64,000 nt of DNA from Brucella anthropi ATCC 49188 (GCF_000017405.1 NC_009667.1:2404001-2468000); one strand, 5' to 3'; positions 49,484 through 59,707 are shown, counted from the first letter of the stretch. A program made the numbers and translations. The notes: generated by a model from the letters alone, not told the origin.

Positions 49484-49757
49484 ATTAGCTCCTGGTCATT
49501 CTGTCAGTTGTTGCTGTCGCAACCGTAAGCGTTTGAGAACATATAGGAAACTGCGCTGCCGGCAAAGAGTGGATCAAATCGCTTTGCGGCAATTTTGTGC
49601 CATACCAGTCTAATCGATTTAACGTGTCGTGCAGAACCCGCAGAGCAGCTATGCAAACTCGGGTCTGCAACCTGCGAAAACAATAGCTTATATCATGGGC
49701 AACAAACGAGATGAATTGAACAGAAATCCAGTTCCTCAACGATGAAGGAATAGCACG

Positions 49758-49904
49758 ATGAACCTCCTCCGCTCTTACAACAACTGGCGCCGTTACCGCG
49801 ACACCGTCAATGAACTCAGCCAGCTCTCCACCCGTGAGCTGAACGATCTTGGCATCTCCCGCGCGGACATTCCGTTCGTGGCTCGCCAGACCAAGGCCCG
49901 TTAA
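49758..49904 (+). CDS. DUF1127 small protein leading the stem-loop RNA array
   Basis: A 48-residue DUF1127 protein: MNLLRSYNNWRRYRDTVNEL then SQLSTRELNDLGISRADIPF. Such small Arg-rich proteins in alphaproteobacteria bind RNA; in Rhodobacter a DUF1127 protein (CcaF1) is encoded in front of the CcsR RNAs and affects their maturation. The same arrangement is seen here, 37 bases from the first stem-loop. AAGGAATAG precedes the ATG. Confidence 0.88.
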   Translation: MNLLRSYNNWRRYRDTVNELSQLSTRELNDLGISRADIPFVARQTKAR

Positions 49905-49941
49905 TTAACGAGCCTCACAGTTTCTCCCGATAGGGGGTTCT

Positions 49942-49973
49942 CCAAGTCTGGATCCTCCTCCCACCAGACTTGG
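49942..49973 (+). ncRNA. CcsR/cuckoo-type stem-loop RNA 1
   Basis: Perfect 10-bp stem CCAAGTCTGG/CCAGACTTGG with loop ATCCTCCTCCCA. The loop is an anti-Shine-Dalgarno-like sequence shared by all four hairpins downstream of DUF1127. Confidence 0.78.
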
Positions 49974-49977
49974 TTCA

Positions 49978-50009
49978 TCGCAGAACCATCCTCCTCCCAG
50001 GTTTTGCGA
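49978..50009 (+). ncRNA. CcsR/cuckoo-type stem-loop RNA 2
   Basis: 10-bp stem TCGCAGAACC/GGTTTTGCGA (one G-U pair) with loop ATCCTCCTCCCA, identical in its loop to hairpin 1 though the stem is unrelated. Confidence 0.78.
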
Positions 50010-50013
50010 TAAC

Positions 50014-50046
50014 AAGACCGGTTCTCCTCCTCCCAATGCCGGTCTT
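50014..50046 (+). ncRNA. CcsR/cuckoo-type stem-loop RNA 3
   Basis: Eight-bp stem AAGACCGG/CCGGTCTT with a larger loop holding TCTCCTCCTCCCA. Stem sequence again unrelated to the others. Confidence 0.76.
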
Positions 50047-50051
50047 ACCAT

Positions 50052-50099
50052 AATGGCATCCGTCGCTCCTCCTCCCGCGACGGATGCCATTTCTTTTTG
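50052..50099 (+). ncRNA. CcsR/cuckoo-type stem-loop RNA 4, with terminator function
   Basis: 14-bp stem AATGGCATCCGTCG/CGACGGATGCCATT around CTCCTCCTCCCG, followed by TCTTTTTG. The last hairpin therefore also looks like the intrinsic terminator of the DUF1127-RNA transcript, as in the Rhodobacter locus. Confidence 0.78.
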
Positions 50100-50170
50100 C
50101 GGCTCGATTCCCATCCTTAGCGAGCCTTCTCCATTGAAGGCGTTCAGCAAAGGCGATAAGGGAATGGCCC

Positions 50171-51601
50171 ATGTCAAACACATCCGATCTTTCTCCCGTT
50201 CACGTCGTCGGCGGCGGTCTTGCCGGTTCTGAAGCTGCATGGCAGCTCGCGCAGGCGGGCGTGCCCGTCATACTGCACGAAATGCGCCCCGTACGCGGCA
50301 CCGACGCCCACAAGACCGAGCAACTGGCCGAGCTTGTCTGTTCCAACTCTTTCCGCTCGGATGATGCCGAAACCAATGCCGTCGGCGTTCTTCATGCCGA
50401 AATGCGCCTTGCGGGATCGCTCATCATGGCGTGCGCCGATGCACATCAAGTTCCCGCAGGTGGTGCGCTGGCCGTCGACCGCGAAGGCTTTTCGCAGGCC
50501 GTCACTGCCAAGCTTGAAGCCCATCCGCTGATTACAATCGTTCGGGAAGAAGTCACCGGCCTGCCGCCTGAGGAATGGGGAACGACCATTGTTGCCACCG
50601 GGCCCCTGACCGCGCCTTCACTGGCTGAGGCCATTCAGGCGCAAACAGGAGCGGATGCTTTGGCCTTCTTTGATGCCATTGCTCCGATTATCCATTTTGA
50701 TTCGATCAATATGGATGTCTGCTGGTTCCAGTCGCGCTATGACAAGGTTGGCCCCGGCGGCACCGGAAAAGACTATATCAACTGCCCCATGGACAAGGAG
50801 CAGTATGAAGCTTTTGTGGCCGCATTGGTCGAAGGCGACAAGACCGACTTCAAGGAATGGGAAGGCACGCCCTATTTCGACGGTTGCCTGCCGATCGAGG
50901 TGATGGCCGAACGCGGGCCGGAAACCTTGCGTCATGGGCCGATGAAGCCGATGGGCCTTACCAACGCCCATAATCCGACTGTGAAGGCTTATGCCGTCGT
51001 GCAGCTCCGTCAGGACAATGCGCTCGGCACGCTCTACAACATGGTCGGTTTCCAGACGAAGCTGAAATACGGCTCGCAGACCGGCATCTTCAAGATGATT
51101 CCGGGTCTCGAAAATGCGGAATTCGCCCGCCTCGGCGGCCTTCACCGCAACACCTATCTGAATTCTCCCGTGCTGCTCGACGGTACGCTTCGCCTGAAAT
51201 CACGCGAAACACTGCGCTTTGCCGGTCAGGTGACGGGTTGTGAAGGCTATGTCGAATCGTCAGCCATTGGATTGCTGGCAGGTCGTTTCACTGCAGCAGA
51301 AAAGCTGGGGCAGACGTTGACGCCACCTCCCGGAACAACCGCGTTCGGTGCCCTGCTCGGTCATATAACGGGTGGGCACATCGTTGCCGACGACGAACCG
51401 GGCAAGCGTTCGTTCCAGCCGATGAATGTGAATTTCGGGCTTTTCCCGCCCGTCGATGTTCCGAAGCCGGAAGGCAAGCGTCTGCGCGGCAAGGAAAAGA
51501 CTGTTGCCAAGAAACGCGCGCTTTCCGCACGTGCTCTGGCTGACTGCCGTCAATGGCTGGGCTTGTTGGGGCTGGGCTCGGGGCTAGAACCGGCTGAGTG
51601 A
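50171..51601 (+). CDS. trmFO: Folate/FAD-dependent tRNA m5U54 methyltransferase
   Basis: TrmFO makes ribothymidine at U54 of tRNA using methylenetetrahydrofolate and FADH2. The 476-residue protein starts with the FAD dinucleotide fold [20 protein letters not shown] and carries [20 protein letters not shown] with the catalytic Cys, [31 protein letters not shown], and the C-terminal [20 protein letters not shown] and [11 protein letters not shown] blocks. Length is normal. Confidence 0.96.
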   Translation: MSNTSDLSPVHVVGGGLAGSEAAWQLAQAGVPVILHEMRPVRGTDAHKTEQLAELVCSNSFRSDDAETNAVGVLHAEMRLAGSLIMACADAHQVPAGGALAVDREGFSQAVTAKLEAHPLITIVREEVTGLPPEEWGTTIVATGPLTAPSLAEAIQAQTGADALAFFDAIAPIIHFDSINMDVCWFQSRYDKVGPGGTGKDYINCPMDKEQYEAFVAALVEGDKTDFKEWEGTPYFDGCLPIEVMAERGPETLRHGPMKPMGLTNAHNPTVKAYAVVQLRQDNALGTLYNMVGFQTKLKYGSQTGIFKMIPGLENAEFARLGGLHRNTYLNSPVLLDGTLRLKSRETLRFAGQVTGCEGYVESSAIGLLAGRFTAAEKLGQTLTPPPGTTAFGALLGHITGGHIVADDEPGKRSFQPMNVNFGLFPPVDVPKPEGKRLRGKEKTVAKKRALSARALADCRQWLGLLGLGSGLEPAE

Positions 51602-51607
51602 TATTGC

Positions 51608-51641
51608 GATGGGCTTCGGTTCGATTGAACTGAAGCCCATC
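51608..51641. terminator. Stem-loop between converging trmFO and squalene synthase genes
   Basis: GATGGGCTTC-(G)GTTC / GAAC-(T)GAAGCCCATC forms a long stem six bases after the trmFO stop. No T-run follows on either strand, so terminator function is uncertain. Confidence 0.45.
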
Positions 51642-51653
51642 GGTTCTGGCTAC

Positions 51654-52487
51654 TCAGAAGTTGGCTCTGAACATGAGCCATTGCTTCCGGATGGCTGAAA
51701 TGTCCGCCACCTTTTCCGCAGCCTGTGCGCCCAGGCGTTCGATTGCTCGCAGATAGGCCGGAACAAGCGCCAAAGGCAGAAACGCCGGAACAAGACTCTT
51801 CGGCAGCTGTGACTTGTTCTTCTCGAAAATCGCCAGATGTTCACGCGCGAAAGCCAGCATGATGCTGATCACTCGCTCGACAGCAGCCTTGTCTTCGCCA
51901 GCAATGAAAGTCTCGCGGGTCACACCTACTGCCTGCAACATATCGGCAGGCACATAGAGTTGCCCACGCCGCCGGTGAATAGGCATAAGGCGAAGCAAGC
52001 CGGTTACGGCCTGTGCCACGCCAGCATGGCCGGTTATTTCCGTCTGTGCCTGCGCGGCATCTCTGTTCAGTATAAAGCCGGCTAACTGGATGATCGCCGA
52101 TGCGGTTTCCCCGCAATAACCTTCCAGATCATTGCGGCTGGGCATCGGATCGTCATAAAGATCGAAGATGCGCGCTTCGCAATAATTGTCGAAAGCAGTT
52201 CGAGGCAGCTCATATTTTTCAATGGTGTTGATCAGCGCTGCGGCAACGGGATGTGCTTCCGCACTACCCCTCGCCTCGCCGTTGATGAGATCGCGCCACC
52301 ATTGCAGCCGGACTTCGCCCGGCAGCGGTTCGTGAACCAAATCACGGATACGCGCGACTTCGGCGTTGAATGCGTATAATGCAGCCAGACCGCCACGATG
52401 ATCCTCCGGCGCATAAAGCACTGACAGATAGCGGTCCCGGTCAGCTTGGCGAAGCAATGCCAGGCAATGTGCCTCATTCTCGTTCAT
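51654..52487 (-). CDS. Squalene/phytoene synthase family protein (NDUFAF6-like)
   Basis: A 277-residue protein of the trans-isoprenyl diphosphate synthase fold (RDRYLSVLYAPEDHRGGLAA; LYAFNAEVARIRDLVHEPLP; LQWWRDLING; DPMPSRNDLEGYCGETASAI). The aspartate-rich motifs of true squalene synthases are poorly kept. It is the fourth gene of yajC-secDF-Mth938-squalene synthase; the Mth938 and this family match human complex I assembly factors NDUFAF3 and NDUFAF6, so a role in respiratory complex assembly is more likely than terpene synthesis. That is inference. Confidence 0.85.
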   Translation of the reverse strand: MNENEAHCLALLRQADRDRYLSVLYAPEDHRGGLAALYAFNAEVARIRDLVHEPLPGEVRLQWWRDLINGEARGSAEAHPVAAALINTIEKYELPRTAFDNYCEARIFDLYDDPMPSRNDLEGYCGETASAIIQLAGFILNRDAAQAQTEITGHAGVAQAVTGLLRLMPIHRRRGQLYVPADMLQAVGVTRETFIAGEDKAAVERVISIMLAFAREHLAIFEKNKSQLPKSLVPAFLPLALVPAYLRAIERLGAQAAEKVADISAIRKQWLMFRANF

Positions 52488-52491
52488 GATG

Positions 52492-52881
52492 TCAGTCTAC
52501 AGCAATCAACGCCGCTGCGACCGCACGATCTTCGGCCAGAAGCACATTATAGGTGCGAACGGCGGCACCTGTACTCATCGGATCGGAAGAAATGCGGTGT
52601 TCGCGCAGGATAGCGCGCACGTCTTCTGGAATACGGCGCAGATCCATGCCCGTGCCTACCAGCAGAATTTCAATATCGGATGCCTGCTCAAGGATCATCT
52701 TGAGATCGGCTTTGGCCAGTGTCGGCGGCGTCGCAGGTTCCCAGCCATGAATGCCCGAAGGCAGGCAAAGAATGGAACCGCGATGCGACATTTCGGCAAA
52801 GCGGAATCCACCGTCGCCATAGGCGTCAATGGGAGCACGGCCCGGAAAATGGGCCTCGCGTATCTCTATCCCTTTGGCCAT
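52492..52881 (-). CDS. Mth938-domain protein (DUF498, NDUFAF3-like)
   Basis: A 129-residue Mth938-domain protein: IDAYGDGGFRFAEMSHRGSI, LCLPSGIHGWEPATPPTLAK, EILLVGTGMDLRRIPEDVRA, MSTGAAVRTYNVLLAEDRAV. The human member NDUFAF3 is a complex I assembly factor. It starts two bases past the secDF stop and is six bases before the squalene synthase-like gene, within one operon. Confidence 0.9.
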   Translation of the reverse strand: MAKGIEIREAHFPGRAPIDAYGDGGFRFAEMSHRGSILCLPSGIHGWEPATPPTLAKADLKMILEQASDIEILLVGTGMDLRRIPEDVRAILREHRISSDPMSTGAAVRTYNVLLAEDRAVAAALIAVD

Positions 52882-52883
52882 TT

Positions 52884-55163
52884 TCAGCTTTCCAAATTCA
52901 GCGATTGCGCCAGTTCATCATCCATTTGATCGCTGGATTCATCCGGCCCACGCGGCTTGAGGCCGAACTGAACCAACAATGGAGCGGCGATGAAGATCGA
53001 TGAATAGCTTGCAACAATGATACCGACGCTCAGTGCCAGTGCAAAGCTGCGAATATCCGCGCCACCGAAGGCATAGAGTGGAATATGCGCTAGAAAGGTC
53101 ACAAAGGACGTCAGCAAGGTACGCGACAGCGTCTGGTTGATCGAGGCATCGATGATGGCAGGCAGTGGTGCGCTTTTATAGACGCGCAGGTTCTCACGCA
53201 CGCGGTCGTAGATCACCACCGTATCGTTCAGCGAATAGCCGATGATCGTCAGAATTGCTGCAACGCTCCAAAGATTGAACTCCATGCGGAAGACAATGAA
53301 CATGCCCGCGAGAATGATGACGTCGTGCAAGGTTGAAAGCACCGCACCAAGCGCGAGCTGCCAGCGGAACCGGACCCATACGTAAATGAAGATACCGATC
53401 AGCGACAGAATGACCGCCAGAACTCCGGCGCGCGAAAGCTGTTCCGAAACGGTCGGCCCGACGACTTCAACGCGCTGGAATGAGTAGTCCGGCTCGAACT
53501 CTCCGCGCAGTTTCACCGCGACGGTTTGTTCGGCATCGTCGCCGACTTCCTGACTGCCGATAATGACAAGGGCAGAGCGCGGAGACTTTGCCGGCAGAAC
53601 GCGGGCGCTGTCGATATTGAGTTCGGTAAGACGTTCGGTGATGTCTTCAATATTGGCGTCACCGCTGCGGGCCTGCAGTTCAACCATCGAACCGCCACGG
53701 AAATCAATGCCGTAGTTGAAGCCGATATTGACGAACAGCGCGACCACGATAGCGCAGGCCAGCACCGAGATGCCGAGCGTCACGAATTGCAGACGCATGA
53801 ACGGAATGTGCGTTACAGTCGGAACCAGTTTCAGACGACGCTTCGGCACTTCCTTCGGTTTGGCTGTGCGCACCCACTGCGCGATCAGCAAGCGGGTGAA
53901 GGTGAGCGTCGTGAAGAGCGTGGTGCCGATGCCGACCGCGACCGTCAGCGCGAAGCCATGAACCGTCCCCGACCCGAGCAGAAACAGAACGAGCGCTGCA
54001 ATAAGTGTGGTGAGGTTTGCGTCGATGATGGTCGAGAGTGCGCGATAGAATCCGGATTCCATCGCCTGGACAACGGAATAGCCCTTGCGGCGATCTTCGC
54101 GCACACGTTCGTAAATCAGGATGTGGGCGTCAACAGCCAAACCTATGGTCAGTACCAGACCGGCAATGCTGGCGAGACTGATCGAAGCGCCGATCAGCGA
54201 GAGTATGGCTGTCAGAATGATGATGTTGACGGCCAGTGCGACCATGGCGATCACACCGAGGATACCGTAGGACAAGACCATGAACAGGCCGACGAGCAGT
54301 GCCGCAAGCAATGCTGCCAGTGCGGCCGCGCTGGCATAGTCCTCGCCCAGAGCCGACGCAATCGTGCGTTCTTCCAGAACCGTTACATCTTGCGGCAGCG
54401 CGCCGGAACGCAGCACAACGGCCATATTGTTGGCCGCCTGAAGATCGAAAGCACCTGAAATCTGCAGCTCATTCGTATCGAGCTTCTCATCGACGGCAGG
54501 CGCGGAAACGATCTGATTGTCGACGACGATAGCAAAGCTACCACCAACCAGATGCGATGTTGCTTCGGCAAGATTTTTGCGGCCTGCATCGTCCAATGTC
54601 AGCGTGATGACAGGCTCACTATCGTCATCCGACAGCGTCGCCTTGGCATCCGTCACATTGGCGCCAGTCAGGATCGGTTGCTTCTTGACGAGATAGCCGA
54701 CAGGCGGATCGTCATAGGAATAGATGATTTCACTGTCAGCGGGCGGCGTACCGCGAATGGCATCATCCGGTGACATGGTGCTGTCGACGGCACGGAAAGA
54801 GAAATTGCCGCGAACGCTGAGAATGTCTTTCAGAAGCTGCGCGTCATAGACACCGGGAACTTCAACCCGAATCTGATTGCGGTTTTCCTCTTCGACGAGA
54901 GGTTTGCCATAACCAAGCTCCTCCAGACGCTGCCGCATGATATTTGCGGTGCGCTCGAGCTCCCCTCGTCCGGGATTCTGCACCTGCAGGACCAGACGTG
55001 AGCCGCCGGAGAGATCGAGCCCAAGGGCGATCTGCTGCTTCGGCAGGAAGTTTGGCAGTTTTGCCAGCGTTTCACGCGAGAAAAAGTTAGGGGATGCGAT
55101 GATGAAACTCACGAGAACCGCGAGCCAGATCAGGGCAGATTTCCAGCGTGAAAAATAGAGCAT
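52884..55163 (-). CDS. secDF: Fused protein translocase subunit SecDF
   Basis: A 759-residue single-chain SecD-SecF. The SecD half starts [20 protein letters not shown] and has the D1 signature [20 protein letters not shown], a P1 head domain and the D4/D5 membrane blocks ([20 protein letters not shown]). The SecF half begins near residue 455 ([20 protein letters not shown]) with [15 protein letters not shown] and [19 protein letters not shown]. It uses the proton-motive force to finish Sec export. yajC lies upstream as usual. ATG 55163 is chosen over the longer frame. Confidence 0.96.
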   Translation of the reverse strand: MLYFSRWKSALIWLAVLVSFIIASPNFFSRETLAKLPNFLPKQQIALGLDLSGGSRLVLQVQNPGRGELERTANIMRQRLEELGYGKPLVEEENRNQIRVEVPGVYDAQLLKDILSVRGNFSFRAVDSTMSPDDAIRGTPPADSEIIYSYDDPPVGYLVKKQPILTGANVTDAKATLSDDDSEPVITLTLDDAGRKNLAEATSHLVGGSFAIVVDNQIVSAPAVDEKLDTNELQISGAFDLQAANNMAVVLRSGALPQDVTVLEERTIASALGEDYASAAALAALLAALLVGLFMVLSYGILGVIAMVALAVNIIILTAILSLIGASISLASIAGLVLTIGLAVDAHILIYERVREDRRKGYSVVQAMESGFYRALSTIIDANLTTLIAALVLFLLGSGTVHGFALTVAVGIGTTLFTTLTFTRLLIAQWVRTAKPKEVPKRRLKLVPTVTHIPFMRLQFVTLGISVLACAIVVALFVNIGFNYGIDFRGGSMVELQARSGDANIEDITERLTELNIDSARVLPAKSPRSALVIIGSQEVGDDAEQTVAVKLRGEFEPDYSFQRVEVVGPTVSEQLSRAGVLAVILSLIGIFIYVWVRFRWQLALGAVLSTLHDVIILAGMFIVFRMEFNLWSVAAILTIIGYSLNDTVVIYDRVRENLRVYKSAPLPAIIDASINQTLSRTLLTSFVTFLAHIPLYAFGGADIRSFALALSVGIIVASYSSIFIAAPLLVQFGLKPRGPDESSDQMDDELAQSLNLES

Positions 55164-55326
55164 AGAGCAGCAATTCCGTATCAGCTTGGATAGAGCATGC
55201 CGGAGTTCACCTGTTGCGAACCGCTCTCCGGCGTCGTGGCACGCGCATCGTATATTAGCGCGCACCGAATAATGCGCAGGCCCCGGTTATGGAAACCTTA
55301 CCGCGGCCTGCGTGTCGTAAAAAGAA

Positions 55327-55668
55327 TTACTTGTTCTTGTTGTCGGCGACGGGCTCGCCCTTGACGCGAACATCCATCAGCGTGCTGCGCATAACGCGGA
55401 TGCGCACGCCTTCAGCGATTTCGACTTCAAGTTCGTTGTCGTCAACAACCTTCTGAACCTTGCCGACAATGCCGCCGCCGGTCACGACGGTATCGCCACG
55501 ACGAACCTGGGTCAGCATTTCCTGACGCTTCTTCATCTGGGTCCGCTGCGGGCGGATGATAAGGAAGTACATGATCACGAAGATCAGGATGAACGGCAGA
55601 ATGCTCATGAGCATATCTGGTCCAACAGCGCCGCCGGATGCCTGAGCGAAAGCCGGTGTTACGAACAT
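55327..55668 (-). CDS. yajC: Preprotein translocase subunit YajC
   Basis: A 113-residue SecDF partner. One membrane helix (LMSILPFILIFVIMYFLIIR), then RPQRTQMKKRQEMLTQVRRG and DTVVTGGGIVGKVQKVVDD, the family core. It precedes secDF on the same strand. Confidence 0.95.
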   Translation of the reverse strand: MFVTPAFAQASGGAVGPDMLMSILPFILIFVIMYFLIIRPQRTQMKKRQEMLTQVRRGDTVVTGGGIVGKVQKVVDDNELEVEIAEGVRIRVMRSTLMDVRVKGEPVADNKNK

Positions 55669-55827
55669 TAGGAACTCCTCTGAAGTCTCGAAGACAAATT
55701 ATTATCGGCATTACAATGGTTAGCGCGCCAAATGCAACCGGCGATGATCCCGCCTGCGCCAAGGTCGCACACTTTTCGCCTCCGCTGTGACATGTTAAGC
55801 CGTTAGCCCTATCATCAGGGGCATGAA

Positions 55828-56691
55828 ATGACGACCGAAGACATACTCAGCCAGAAACTGGACCGTTTGATCGCCGCTCTGGAACGCATTGCGCCGCCGG
55901 AAGCCAAAACACCCGATCTTGATGCCGCAGACTGCTTTGTCTGGGCTCCCGAACGACTGACCCTGGATCCGATCAAGCGCGTCAACCGAGTGGATATCGC
56001 ACTGATCCGTGGCGTAGATTTGGTACGTGATCAGCTCGTGGACAATACCCGGCGCTTCGCAAAAGGATTTCCGGCAAACAATGTTCTGCTCTGGGGTGCG
56101 CGCGGCATGGGCAAATCCTCGCTCGTCAAGGCTGCACAGGCAAGTGTGAACGCTGAAATGGCGGATCGCGCTCCGCTCAAGCTGATCGAAATTCATCGCG
56201 AGGATATCGATAGTCTTCCGACATTGATGAACCTCATCAAGGATACGGACTATCGCTTCATCCTGTTTTGCGACGACCTTTCCTTCGATCATGACGATAC
56301 GTCCTATAAATCGCTCAAGGCCGCGCTTGAAGGCGGCGTAGAAGGTCGCCCCGGCAATGTGATCTTTTATGCAACCTCGAACCGGCGCCATCTGATGCCG
56401 CGCGACATGATCGACAACGAGCGCTCGACGGCGATCAATCCTTCGGAAGCGATTGAGGAAAAGGTATCGCTGTCGGACCGTTTCGGCCTCTGGCTCGGCT
56501 TCCACAAATGCAGCCAGGACGATTATCTCGCGATGGTCGATGGCTATGCGGCCTATTTTAAGCTGGCTTACGATCCGGCCAAGATGCATACCGAAGCGCT
56601 GGAATGGTCCACCACGCGCGGAAACCGTTCGGGGCGCGTTGCCTGGCAATATATCCAGGATCTGGCAGGTCGCCTCGGGATTGCAATGTAA
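55828..56691 (+). CDS. AAA-type ATPase, DUF815 family
   Basis: A 287-residue P-loop ATPase. Walker A is LLWGARGMGKSSLVKAAQ (about residues 88-105), Walker B FILFCDDLSFDHDDTSYKSL, then NVIFYATSNRRHLMPRDMID as sensor 1. It corresponds to the DUF815 group of ATP-binding proteins, conserved in Proteobacteria with unknown substrate. Divergent from yajC and convergent with the nlpD gene. Confidence 0.9.
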   Translation: MTTEDILSQKLDRLIAALERIAPPEAKTPDLDAADCFVWAPERLTLDPIKRVNRVDIALIRGVDLVRDQLVDNTRRFAKGFPANNVLLWGARGMGKSSLVKAAQASVNAEMADRAPLKLIEIHREDIDSLPTLMNLIKDTDYRFILFCDDLSFDHDDTSYKSLKAALEGGVEGRPGNVIFYATSNRRHLMPRDMIDNERSTAINPSEAIEEKVSLSDRFGLWLGFHKCSQDDYLAMVDGYAAYFKLAYDPAKMHTEALEWSTTRGNRSGRVAWQYIQDLAGRLGIAM

Positions 56692-56717
56692 AGAAGACGG
56701 AACCAACCAAAAAAGAA

Positions 56718-56740
56718 AGGCGGGCTTCTGGCCCGCCTTC
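56718..56740. terminator. Bidirectional intrinsic terminator between DUF815 and nlpD genes
   Basis: AAGGCGGGC-TTCTG-GCCCGCCTT is flanked by CTTTCGTTGTT on the plus side and TTCTTTTTT on the minus side, between two converging genes. Confidence 0.85.
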
Positions 56741-56759
56741 TTTCGTTGTTAGATTTTGA

Positions 56760-58061
56760 TCACGATTCCAGATACTTGGAAGGATTGACCGGGGCCGAAT
56801 TTTTGCGCACTTCGAAATGCAGCTTCGGGGATTTCGCGTTGCCGCTCATGCCCGATTTTGCAACTTCTTCACCGCGGCGAACCTTCTGTCCGCGCTGAAC
56901 CAGTATCTGGCTGTTGTGACCGTAAACGGTGACGAGGCCATTGTCGTGGCGGATCAGAACGGTCTGTCCGAACTCCTTGAGACCGTCACCGGCATAGATG
57001 ACGACGCCGTTCTCAGCAGCTTTCACCGATGTGCCTTCCGGAACCATGATGTCGATACCGTCGCTTACCGATGTACCGTCACGCTGGCCGAAGCTTGCGA
57101 GAATACGGCCGCGTACCGGCCAGCGCATCTGTGAAATACCGGTGGAAGAAGGCGCTGCCGCCTGATCCTTTTCGGCATCTTCGATCACCTTGTTGCTCGC
57201 CTGCGGCGGCGTGTAAGGCTTCACATCGGCGTTGGCGGCTGGTGCGGCAGCCTTGGCCGGGTTTTCCGGAGGCTGTGAAACCGCTGCGACCTGCGTTGCA
57301 TTGCCCGCTGCAGCAGAAGGAATGACGAGCGCCTGGCCGACGCGGATAGCGCCGTTCGACAGACCGTTTGCCTTCTTCAACTGTTCGACAGGAACATTGT
57401 GCTTCTGCGCGATGGAGAAGAGCGAATCGCCGCTCTTAACCGTGTAAGTACCGTTCGGCGCCGGCGGCGTCGTAGCATTTGCACCTGCCGAAGCCATATC
57501 GTTCGCCGAAGGCTTCTTGCCGTTGACGGCAGGTGCCTGCGGGACAACCGCGATATTATTATCCGTTGGCCGGGGCATGGCTGGGTTCGCCGGAAGCTGC
57601 CCGAGAACCTTTTCCTGCGCACCATTTACGGTGTTGCGCGTAGACGTTGCCGCGCTGGCGACTTTGGTTTCTGCTGCATTGACCGTGTTGTTCACACGGT
57701 TTGCGGCCATGTCCTGCGCCTGCCCGACCTGATTCTGAATGTTATTGGATGCCGCTGCGACCGGAGCCTGAACCGACTGCCGTGCCGCCGCGACCGGTGC
57801 TGCCATCGGCGCCGAAGACACCGGAGGCAATGAATTGCGCTGAACGGAACCGCTCGATGCGGGAGCCACGGGAGCCGCAGATGCATAAAGATCGCCAGCC
57901 GGCTGCTGTGCGACACGCTGACTGGACGTAGAGCCCGTACTGATACCATCAGTGAAGCGCATCGTATCGGCACTGCACCCGGCACCAAAACCGGCAATCA
58001 GAACGATCGCGACATTCCGCAGGAGACGTTCAGACGTGTGCTGCAAAACTTGTAAACGCAT
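56760..58061 (-). CDS. NlpD-like LysM/M23 lipoprotein (amidase activator type)
   Basis: A 433-residue envelope lipoprotein. The lipobox is FGAGC near residue 30, an Ala/Pro/Asn-rich linker follows, a LysM domain (YTVKSGDSLFSIAQKHNVPV) sits near residue 205 and the M23 domain fills the last 120 residues. The M23 zinc motif HxxxD is replaced (SVSDGIDIMVPEG) and HxH reads KLHFEVR, so the domain is degenerate, as in E. coli NlpD and EnvC that activate amidases. Division-site amidase control is inferred. It follows surE-pcm as in many bacteria. Confidence 0.88.
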   Translation of the reverse strand: MRLQVLQHTSERLLRNVAIVLIAGFGAGCSADTMRFTDGISTGSTSSQRVAQQPAGDLYASAAPVAPASSGSVQRNSLPPVSSAPMAAPVAAARQSVQAPVAAASNNIQNQVGQAQDMAANRVNNTVNAAETKVASAATSTRNTVNGAQEKVLGQLPANPAMPRPTDNNIAVVPQAPAVNGKKPSANDMASAGANATTPPAPNGTYTVKSGDSLFSIAQKHNVPVEQLKKANGLSNGAIRVGQALVIPSAAAGNATQVAAVSQPPENPAKAAAPAANADVKPYTPPQASNKVIEDAEKDQAAAPSSTGISQMRWPVRGRILASFGQRDGTSVSDGIDIMVPEGTSVKAAENGVVIYAGDGLKEFGQTVLIRHDNGLVTVYGHNSQILVQRGQKVRRGEEVAKSGMSGNAKSPKLHFEVRKNSAPVNPSKYLES

Positions 58062-58258
58062 GTTCAACTCGCCCATACTCGAAACTCAGTAAGGTGATTA
58101 AAACGCGTTAATGTTACTCTCTGGTTAAGAACGGCAAATCTTCGAAAAAAGATTCACCAATTAAATACCATAAGCGCACAAAGCGACCGAAAGCCCTCCC
58201 TGGCGCTGCCAAAGAGAGCCTGATAGCCATCATTTTGACGAATCGATACGCGCTCCGT

Positions 58259-58927
58259 TCACAGAACGGACGAAACGCCCTCGATGAAAGGCTGATAGCG
58301 GACCACCATCAGGTCCTCCTGCTCGAATCGGCTGCCGACCTTGGCGATACGTGTCATGATCTGTCGGCCATCTCCCGGACCGATCGGAGCGATCAGCACG
58401 CCATGCGTTGCCAGAAGATCAACGAAATGACGCGGCACTTCGTCGAAGGCAAGCCAGATCAGGATGCGGTCAAAGGGGCCACCCGGCATTCCATGGCGAC
58501 CATCGGCATGTTTGACCATGATGTTTTCGCGCTTAAGCGACACGAATTGCTGCAAGGCGTGGTCGCAGAGCTTGCGATAACGTTCGACCGTTGTGACACG
58601 ACCGGCGAGCGAAGACATAACAGCAGCCGTGAAACCGGAGCCGGTTCCGATCTCCAGCACACGATGGCCGGGTTCCAGCTTGAGCGCGGCGATGGCGCGA
58701 GCCTGATCATCAATGCCCTCCATGTACTCGCCGCAGTCAAGCGGCGCAGTACGGGAGCTGTAGGAAAGATGAGACCATGACGACGCGAGAAAGCTCTGGC
58801 GTGGTGTGGACTCGATGGCTGCAAAAAGGCGCGGATCGTCAATCCCGTATCCGCGCATTCGCATAACGAAGGATGCGAATCCTTCTCTGTCCGAAAGCCG
58901 TGGGCGCTCAGACGCTGCCTGCCTCAT
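58259..58927 (-). CDS. pcm: Protein-L-isoaspartate O-methyltransferase
   Basis: A 222-residue repair enzyme methylating isoaspartyl residues. The SAM motif is HRVLEIGTGSGFTAAVMSSL; SHLSYSSRTAPLDCG and FDRILIWLAFDEVPRHFVDL are further family segments. It starts three bases after the surE stop (surE-pcm operon). Confidence 0.93.
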   Translation of the reverse strand: MRQAASERPRLSDREGFASFVMRMRGYGIDDPRLFAAIESTPRQSFLASSWSHLSYSSRTAPLDCGEYMEGIDDQARAIAALKLEPGHRVLEIGTGSGFTAAVMSSLAGRVTTVERYRKLCDHALQQFVSLKRENIMVKHADGRHGMPGGPFDRILIWLAFDEVPRHFVDLLATHGVLIAPIGPGDGRQIMTRIAKVGSRFEQEDLMVVRYQPFIEGVSSVL

Positions 58928-58930
58928 GCT

Positions 58931-59707
58931 TCAACCCCCAAGTTCTACAACCCCAAGTGCTGCGCTCAATTCTGCCCGAACCTTATGCGCGGTCAGATCG
59001 AGGTGCAACGGGGTTACAGAAATGCAATCAGAACGAATGGCTGCAATGTCGCTGTCGTCGGCGACCGGCGCCTTGCCCCGACCAAAATGCAACCAGAAAT
59101 ACGGGAAGCCACGCCCGTCGCGACGTTCATCGAGGCGGGCATCATGGCTGAGCTTGCCTTGAGCTGTGACGCGCGTTCCCTTAACTTCATCCGCACCGCA
59201 ATTCGGGAAGTTGAGATTCAACAGGACGCCTTCCGGCCATCCTGCCTCCATCAACTTTTTTATAAGGTCAGGCGCGTGCGTTTCCGCCGTTTCCCACGGC
59301 ACGATGCGGCGATCGCCTTCATATTCATATTCCTGCGACAGCGCGATAGACCGCACACCGAGCAACGTGCCCTCCATGGCGCCGGCAACCGTACCCGAAT
59401 AGGTGACATCGTCGGCAATATTCGCGCCGGAGTTCACGCCCGAAAGAATGAGATCAGGCGCACCCGGCAGAACGTGGCGCACACCCATGATGACGCAATC
59501 GGTCGGCGTGCCGCGCAATGCGAAATGACGATCATCGATCTGGCGAAGGCGAAGCGGTTCCGACAACGTCAGCGAATGCGCGAGGCCGCTCTGGTCGGTT
59601 TCCGGAGCGACAACCCAGACATCGTCGGAGAGCTTGCGTGCGATCCGCTCCAGAACTGCGAGGCCTTCAGCGTGGATACCATCATCGTTCGTCAGCAGAA
59701 TTCGCAC
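58931..59707 (-). CDS. surE: 5'/3'-nucleotidase SurE
   Basis: A 258-residue nucleotidase with the metal site [16 protein letters not shown] (DD), and [20 protein letters not shown]. The start codon is GTG at 59707. It precedes pcm in the same operon. Confidence 0.95.
   Translation of the reverse strand: MRILLTNDDGIHAEGLAVLERIARKLSDDVWVVAPETDQSGLAHSLTLSEPLRLRQIDDRHFALRGTPTDCVIMGVRHVLPGAPDLILSGVNSGANIADDVTYSGTVAGAMEGTLLGVRSIALSQEYEYEGDRRIVPWETAETHAPDLIKKLMEAGWPEGVLLNLNFPNCGADEVKGTRVTAQGKLSHDARLDERRDGRGFPYFWLHFGRGKAPVADDSDIAAIRSDCISVTPLHLDLTAHKVRAELSAALGVVELGG

Noticed and set aside
51608..51641. Small RNA or riboswitch after trmFO
   Set aside because: Only a single stem-loop between converging genes; no further conserved structure visible.
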